Source of the DNA: Methylacidiphilaceae bacterium UBA1321
GTDB lineage: Bacteria > Verrucomicrobiota > Verrucomicrobiia > Methylacidiphilales > UBA1321
Assembly (NCBI GenBank): GCA_002306945.1
Contig: DBTH01000305.1
Span: 1-10,150, forward strand
Reading direction: 5' to 3'
DNA: 10,150 nucleotides
Below the pieces are notes generated by a model, which saw only the letters and a list, made by a program, of their open reading frames with translations, ran no database searches and had not been told where the DNA came from. Made by a program: the position numbers and the translations under genes. Within the stretch, counting starts at the first letter, position 1. Each line of letters begins with the position of its first letter. Shown here piece by piece: positions 6,617 to 10,150 of this stretch.

Positions 6617-7789
6617 ATGTCTTTTCCCACGATCAAGATCGGCTCGTTGCTACTGGAGACTCCGCTCCTGTTGTCACCGTTGGCGGGCTATACGAATCTC
6701 CCGTTCCGGCTGGTTATTCGTGAGATCGGCAGCATCGGTCTGTGCACGACCGATCTGGTCAATGCACGGTCGTTGATTGAGCGAAATCACAAGGCGATTA
6801 AGTTGATTGAAACCCGCGCGGCCGATCAACCGATGGCGGTGCAGCTTTTTGGTTCCGTCGCATCCGAGATGTCCGAGGCGGCGAAGATTTGCGAGCAGAG
6901 CGGCGCGGCCAGTGTCGATGTGAACATGGGTTGCCCGGTTCGCAAAGTCTGTCAGGTCGGTGGCGGTTCGGCCATGATGACCGAGTGGCAAAAGACGGCG
7001 CAATTGGTCAAGGGCATGGTCGATGCCGTGAAGATTCCCGTCACGTGCAAGATGCGGCTCGGTTGGGATGACGACAATATCACCGCGCCCGATCTGGCCC
7101 GCGCGCTGGAGGAGGTCGGCGTGGCGGCGATTGTCGTCCACGGACGAACCCGCCAGCAGGGGTTCGACGGTCAGGTCAAGCTCGCGGGAATTCGCAAGGT
7201 CGTTGAGGCGGTGAAATCGATTCCGATCATCGGCAACGGCGACGTGACCACGCCCGAAGCGGCGAAGAAGATGATCGACTCGACGGGTTGCGCCGGAGTG
7301 AGCGTCGGACGCGGCGCGTTCTACAATCCGTGGATTTTCGCCCATACGTGGCACTACCTGAATACGGGGGAATTGCTCCCCGAACCGGGTTTCGACGAAC
7401 GGTTGCGGGTGATGACCCGGCATCTGGACTTGATGATCGAGGTGTTCGGCGAGGGCGTAGGCTGCCGGATGTTTCGCAAGGTGGGGCCGTGGTATGCCAA
7501 GCATGTCGGCCCGGCGTCGTTCTTCAACAAGAAGGTCGTCATGCTGATGACGCGGACGGAGTTCGATGAGATCGTCGCCGGTTATCGCCAGTGGCGCGCG
7601 CAATTTCTGGATTCAAACGGTGCGCTCCTGCCGCGCTTTGCCGCGGCTCCAATCGGAATGAATTTCAGCGAGAGTTCCACTGTGCAAGAGATGCAAGCGA
7701 CGCCAGGAGACGAAGATGGCGAGGGGATTCCGGCGGTAGCGAAGCGGTCGTCGATCCCCGTTCCCTCCGGCCCGAATGAGTTGTGGTAG
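6617..7789 (+). CDS. dus: tRNA-dihydrouridine synthase, DusB-like
   Basis: This flavoenzyme reduces specific uridines in tRNA to dihydrouridine using FMN and NADPH, in the cytoplasm. Motifs of the TIM-barrel domain: PLAGYTNLPFR at 21-31, VQLFG at 75-79, DVNMGCPVRKV at 101-111 with the proposed catalytic Cys106, GGGSAMM at 115-121, CKMRLGW at 144-150 (Lys145), VHGRTRQQ at 174-181 (His175), GNGDV at 206-210 and GRGAFYNPWIF at 231-241. The helical tRNA-binding domain follows at about 250-330. At 390 residues it is longer than the usual 320-350. The extra part is a low-complexity tail from about residue 340, rich in Ser, Pro, Glu and Gly, with no recognisable domain. The Cys and FMN contacts fit the DusB branch, but subfamily assignment needs a tree. 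The ATG is preceded by an A-run without Shine-Dalgarno, just after repeat B. The gene ends at a strong terminator. Confidence 0.94.
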   Translation: MSFPTIKIGSLLLETPLLLSPLAGYTNLPFRLVIREIGSIGLCTTDLVNARSLIERNHKAIKLIETRAADQPMAVQLFGSVASEMSEAAKICEQSGAASVDVNMGCPVRKVCQVGGGSAMMTEWQKTAQLVKGMVDAVKIPVTCKMRLGWDDDNITAPDLARALEEVGVAAIVVHGRTRQQGFDGQVKLAGIRKVVEAVKSIPIIGNGDVTTPEAAKKMIDSTGCAGVSVGRGAFYNPWIFAHTWHYLNTGELLPEPGFDERLRVMTRHLDLMIEVFGEGVGCRMFRKVGPWYAKHVGPASFFNKKVVMLMTRTEFDEIVAGYRQWRAQFLDSNGALLPRFAAAPIGMNFSESSTVQEMQATPGDEDGEGIPAVAKRSSIPVPSGPNELW

Positions 7790-7813
7790 GAACTCGCTTG
7801 TAATCGGGGTAAT

Positions 7814-7848
7814 AAAAAACCGCCGGGATTGCTCCTCGGCGGTTTTTT
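7814..7848. terminator. Bidirectional intrinsic terminator between dus and the pseudopilin gene
   Basis: AAAAAACCGCCG (7814-7825) pairs perfectly with CGGCGGTTTTTT (7837-7848) around an 11-base loop. The right arm is followed by T-rich sequence in the plus direction, and the left A-run gives a T-run in the minus direction. It sits between the convergent dus stop (7789) and pseudopilin stop (7861), so it can serve both genes. Confidence 0.93.
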
Positions 7849-7860
7849 TACGGTGATATA

Positions 7861-8487
7861 TTACTTGCTCAGCATAGAGCTGGCAGTGGCGCTAGGAAGA
7901 CTGCCGATCGTATTTGTATTTTTCAGAGCTAGGTTGGCTGACTCGCCTGCGTAAAAGGCTCCATCGCCGCCCTTGCGGAAAACAACAAGGCCCTTACCGC
8001 GGAAAGGGTCGGTAGAGGTACTCAGGCTATCGCTGCCCGTAGCTTTATACTCGAGATTTTTAGTGGTCAAAAAGACAACGTTGCTTTCATCTGAATCGTT
8101 AACGTTGTAGATATTGTATGAAATATTTGTGCTGGTAATTGAGTCAGATGACGTGGCCGTCTTAAAGCCACTGCCACAAATGAAAATCTTGGCATCCCCG
8201 ATCTTAACAATACCGTTGGTCACGAGTGCTTGAACATAGGTAGGAGCGCTTGTGTAACTTTGGTCGTTTGGCCATCCCAAACCGACTTGTGTATTTGAGT
8301 AATCGAGAGCGCCTGCCATGACGCTGTTTTGAATGGAACGGGCATTGGCTAGAGCGCCAACTAATTGAGCTTTTGTCATGGCACCATTCATAGCGGGCAA
8401 GGCAATGCCGGCTAATAAGGCGATAATGGATATAACGACGAGCAACTCGATAAGAGTGAAGGAATTCTGACGGGGTTTGGATTGCAT
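7861..8487 (-). CDS. Type II secretion / type IV pilus-like pseudopilin (prepilin-type N-terminus)
   Basis: A 208-residue protein with a short basic leader (MQSKPRQNS) followed by FTLIELLVVISIIALLAGIA, the N-methylation and transmembrane helix of type IV pilins and type II secretion pseudopilins. Prepilin peptidase should cut before Phe10, leaving Glu14 as the conserved Glu at mature position 5. The residue before the cut is Ser rather than the usual Gly. Residues about 35-60 continue the helix; the rest is a Ser/Thr/Asn-rich globular part with WPNDQSYTSAPTYVQALV at 72-89 and a DPFRGKGLVVF segment near 160-170, of unknown role. There is no assembly ATPase, peptidase or other pilin nearby. The ATG has a good AGGAG nine bases upstream, and a TTGACT-type promoter lies further up. 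Its base and codon use looks more AT-rich than its neighbours'. It could be a major pseudopilin, a minor pilin or a PVC-type surface protein. Confidence 0.85.
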   Translation of the reverse strand: MQSKPRQNSFTLIELLVVISIIALLAGIALPAMNGAMTKAQLVGALANARSIQNSVMAGALDYSNTQVGLGWPNDQSYTSAPTYVQALVTNGIVKIGDAKIFICGSGFKTATSSDSITSTNISYNIYNVNDSDESNVVFLTTKNLEYKATGSDSLSTSTDPFRGKGLVVFRKGGDGAFYAGESANLALKNTNTIGSLPSATASSMLSK

Positions 8488-8496
8488 TAAATAATA

Positions 8497-8501
8497 CTCC
8501 T
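8497..8501 (-). promoter_or_regulatory. Shine-Dalgarno of the pseudopilin gene
   Basis: AGGAG on the minus strand lies nine bases before the ATG at 8487. It is one of only two clear ribosome-binding sites in the window and supports this start codon over any internal one. Confidence 0.75.
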
Positions 8502-8516
8502 GATTTAGATAGGTTA

Positions 8517-8545
8517 AGTGTTCATCGAAGTGCCGTAAAAGTCAA
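8517..8545 (-). promoter_or_regulatory. Putative promoter of the pseudopilin gene
   Basis: On the minus strand TTGACT (8540-8545) is followed after 17 bases by AACACT (8517-8522). The -35 box is a good match (5 of 6). The -10 box is weak but keeps the second A and last T. It would give a leader of about 22-25 bases including the AGGAG ribosome-binding site. Confidence 0.45.
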
Positions 8546-8581
8546 GAAGTGTAAGAGGAATTTTGAAGAAATCGGAAAGGT

Positions 8582-8628
8582 GAAAGGCATTTAGACGGGA
8601 TTAACGGAATGGACGGAATTGGAAAGGC
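8582..8628 (+). repeat. Repeat arm C1 (forward, solitary)
   Basis: A forward copy of the intergenic arm: GAAAGGCATTTAGACGGG, then ATTAACGGAAT and a degenerate GGACGGAATT, ending in AAAGGC. It is followed by an AAAGGC-rich stretch (8629-8646) and no inverted partner of its own. It lies upstream of the pseudopilin promoter within the 528-base spacer 8488-9015, which holds no gene. Confidence 0.75.
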
Positions 8629-8664
8629 CAAGGCAAAGCAAAAGGCGTAGGATGAAATTAACGG

Positions 8665-8700
8665 GAGACGGAATTTACGGAATTAATGAAATTATTAAAA
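8665..8700 (+). repeat. Repeat arm C2 (forward)
   Basis: A second forward arm, GGGAGACGG followed by AATTTACGGAATTAATG and an AATTATTAAAA end. It matches the reverse complement of arm C4 (right arm of the C3-C4 element) at all but one of about 35 bases, closer than C3 matches C4. C2 could therefore pair with C4 instead of C3. Confidence 0.78.
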
Positions 8701-8713
8701 GACAGCGGAGTAA

Positions 8714-8929
8714 GACGAAAGGCATTTAGACGAGAATTAACGGAATTTACGGAATGGGGAAAGGCAACGGAAAGTGCCAAGTACTCAGTTCTAGGTTTTC
8801 GCTCTCACAACTCAGTAATTCGTTTTCCATCCTTCCTTTTCTTGAGTTCCTGATAAGCCCTCCTGTCTTTGCCTTTTAATAATTCCATTAATTCCGTAAA
8901 TTCCGTCTAAATGCCTTTCGCCTTTGTCT
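8714..8929. repeat. Intergenic repeat element C (arms C3 and C4 around a core)
   Basis: Forward arm C3 (8714-8765; 9-base-spaced AGAATT, GGAATT and GGAATG at 8733, 8742 and 8751) and reverse arm C4 (8864-8929) flank a core of about 100 bases. On the minus strand the core reads CTTATCAGGAACTCAAG (next to C4) and further on ACCTAGAACTGAG. Both segments recur in the same order in element D downstream of queA. The element ends about 85 bases before the queA ATG. With C1 and C2 this spacer contains three forward arms and one reverse arm. Confidence 0.82.
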
Positions 8930-8978
8930 TCCCCCATTCTCCTTCGTTCATTTCGTCAAAAGCCGTTTGTCTTTAGTC

Positions 8979-9006
8979 TTTGCCCGCTTGCGGAAGGGTG
9001 TACACT
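8979..9006 (+). promoter_or_regulatory. Weak candidate promoter of queA
   Basis: TTTGCC (8979-8984) and TACACT (9001-9006) are 16 bases apart. The -10-like box ends nine bases before the queA ATG, so any leader would be very short, and no Shine-Dalgarno is present. The -35 match is poor. The box overlaps the self-complementary GTGTACAC (8998-9005). Confidence 0.25.
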
Positions 9007-9015
9007 TCCGCTCCT

Positions 9016-10017
9016 ATGTCGCAACGTCTTGAAACTTCCGCTTTCGATTACATTTTACCTCCCGAACTGATAGCCACGGTTCCCGCCGCGCACCGGGAAG
9101 AGTCCCGGCTGATGGTCGTACACCGGGATTCGGGTCAGATCGAACACCGGGTGTTTCGGGACTTGCCCTCCTACTTCACACCGGACGATTTGCTGGTGCT
9201 CAATGATACGCGCGTGCGGCCCAGCCTGATGAAATCGGAGGACGGCACGCTCGAAATTCTCCTTCTCGAAGAGACCAGTCCGCAACATTGGGTGGTGTTG
9301 GTCAAGCCGGGCAAGAAAGCCAGACCGGGCATGCTGTTGAAGTTTGAAAAGGGACTCCAGGCCGAGGTGTTGAGGACGTTGGAAGGAGGCGAACGGGTCT
9401 TGCGGTTCTTTCAACCGTTCGATGTTCATGAGGCGGCCCAGATGCCGTTGCCTCCGTATATTCTCAAGCAGCGGGAAAAGCTCGGGGCGGCGCAACCTCC
9501 CTGCGACGACCGGGAGCGGTATCAGACGGTCTACGCGCGGGAAGAGAAGTCGGTGGCAGCGCCGACAGCCGGATTGCATTTCACACCGGAGATTCTGGCG
9601 AAGCTCAACCACACGTTTTTGACGCTCGAAGTCGGGCTGGGAACGTTTCGCCCGGTGAAGACGAAGTTCGTCGAGGAGCATGAGATGCATTGGGAACATT
9701 TTATCGTTCCAAAAGGGTTGGCCGAAAAGGTGGCCAGCGCGAAACGGCTCGTGGCGGTGGGGACGACATCGGTGCGCGTGCTGGAAAGCGTCGACGATCT
9801 TTCGCCGCGCCGCAGCCGGACGAATATCTTCATCTACCCGCCCTATAAATTCAAACGGGTGCAGGCCATGGTGACCAATTTCCATTTGCCGCACTCGACT
9901 TTGCTGATGTTGGTCTGCGCCTTTGGCGGCTACGAATTGATGATGCGCGCCTATCGCGAGGCGATTGCGGAGAAGTACCGTTTTTATAGTTACGGCGACG
10001 CGATGTTGATCCTGTAA
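9016..10017 (+). CDS. queA: S-adenosylmethionine:tRNA ribosyltransferase-isomerase QueA
   Basis: QueA transfers and rearranges the ribosyl part of S-adenosylmethionine onto 7-aminomethyl-7-deazaguanine in tRNA, forming epoxyqueuosine, the penultimate step of queuosine synthesis at the wobble position of GUN anticodons. Family motifs: FDYILPPELIA at 10-20, LLVLNDTRV at 59-67, SVAAPTAGLHFT at 179-190, LEVGLGTFRPV at 204-214, HEMHWEHF at 222-229, VGTTSVRVLES at 248-258, TNFHLPHSTLLMLVCAFGG at 287-305 and the C-terminal YRFYSYGDAMLIL. At 333 residues it is slightly short, because the loop after NDTRV is compact (RPSLMKSEDGTLEILL). The ATG at 9016 gives the normal family N-terminus. A TTG 36 bases upstream would add twelve unrelated residues and is less likely. 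No tgt, queG or other queuosine gene is in the window. Confidence 0.96.
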   Translation: MSQRLETSAFDYILPPELIATVPAAHREESRLMVVHRDSGQIEHRVFRDLPSYFTPDDLLVLNDTRVRPSLMKSEDGTLEILLLEETSPQHWVVLVKPGKKARPGMLLKFEKGLQAEVLRTLEGGERVLRFFQPFDVHEAAQMPLPPYILKQREKLGAAQPPCDDRERYQTVYAREEKSVAAPTAGLHFTPEILAKLNHTFLTLEVGLGTFRPVKTKFVEEHEMHWEHFIVPKGLAEKVASAKRLVAVGTTSVRVLESVDDLSPRRSRTNIFIYPPYKFKRVQAMVTNFHLPHSTLLMLVCAFGGYELMMRAYREAIAEKYRFYSYGDAMLIL

Positions 10018-10021
10018 AGGC

Positions 10022-10150
10022 GAAAGGCATTTAGACGGGAATTAACGGAATTGAAGGAATTAAAAGGCAGAAGGCTTATCAAGAACTCAGAAAATCAGAA
10101 ATGGAATTTCAAAAGCCGATACCTAGAACTTAGCCGTAACTATTCAAAAC
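10022..10150. repeat. Intergenic repeat element D, truncated by the window end
   Basis: It begins four bases after the queA stop. The forward arm (10022-10068) has GAAAGGCATTTAGACGGG and GGAATT at 10038, 10047 and 10056, 9 bases apart, then AAAAGGC. The core CTTATCAAGAACTCAG (10074-10089), a GAAATGGAA-like stretch and ACCTAGAACTTAG (10120-10132) align with the reverse complement of element C's core in the same order. The expected right arm would lie beyond the window. Confidence 0.82.
10129..10150 (-). repeat. 22-base inverted repeat, right end copy
   Basis: It is an exact reverse complement of 2-23 and reaches the last base of the window, so the match may continue past it. It overlaps the distal core of repeat element D downstream of queA. 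In both places the sequence follows the 3' end of the nearest gene in the same relative orientation. Confidence 0.85.

Noticed and set aside
8582..8929. A possible CRISPR array in the pseudopilin/queA spacer
   Set aside because: The arms vary in sequence, length and orientation, are not separated by uniform unique spacers, and no cas gene is present.
8980..9015. Upstream TTG start for queA adding twelve residues
   Set aside because: The added residues are not part of the QueA family N-terminus, and the ATG at 9016 gives the usual start just before FDYILPPELIA.
2..10150. The whole window as a 10-kb transposon bounded by terminal inverted repeats
   Set aside because: It contains only housekeeping genes and one pilin, no transposase or integrase, and no target-site duplication can be seen. 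Contig ends in a dispersed repeat explain the inverted ends better.

Overview
The window reads as chromosomal DNA of a free-living, Gram-negative-type bacterium with fairly high GC. It most likely belongs to the PVC group, and within that to Verrucomicrobiota. This assignment is an inference from three things: the style of the pseudopilin N-terminus, an exported nitroreductase, and long AT-rich repeat-filled spacers between GC-rich housekeeping genes. There is no rRNA, tRNA or marker gene here to prove it. No phage, transposase, CRISPR array or toxin-antitoxin gene was seen.

Layout. On the minus strand, positions 51-4606 hold glnD (PII uridylyltransferase with two ACT domains), followed 71 bases downstream by a soluble histidine kinase with two GAF domains. 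This looks like a nitrogen-sensing transcription unit. A 205-base divergent promoter region (4607-4811) contains palindromes and a direct repeat. It leads on the plus strand to a nitroreductase with a signal peptide (4812-5420), an inositol-monophosphatase-family enzyme (5660-6400) and a DusB-type tRNA-dihydrouridine synthase (6617-7789). A strong bidirectional terminator (7814-7848) separates dus from a convergent pseudopilin gene on the minus strand (7861-8487). After a 528-base spacer full of repeats comes queA (9016-10017), a queuosine tRNA-modification gene.

The least ordinary feature is a family of intergenic repeats. It occupies the spacers nitroreductase/IMPase, IMPase/dus, pseudopilin/queA and downstream of queA. 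Each reasonably complete copy is about 170-190 bases: two inverted arms made of a GGAATT hexamer repeated every 9 bases, bordered by GACG and AAAGGC-type blocks, around a centre that keeps a short motif (TTATCAAGAACTCAG-like). One copy has a 32-base perfect inverted repeat immediately upstream of dus. The spacer before queA has extra tandem arms. This pattern resembles a MITE- or REPIN-like non-autonomous repeat, or a transcribed hairpin family; no mobilising gene is present. In addition, the two ends of the window carry the same 22-base sequence in inverted orientation, so the sequence probably stops at repeats.

The genes are mostly unrelated housekeeping functions: nitrogen signalling (glnD and kinase), tRNA modification (dus, queA), phosphate-ester hydrolysis (IMPase), redox (nitroreductase) and a pilus or secretion component. 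The repeats, rather than the gene content, are the most promising subject for follow-up.
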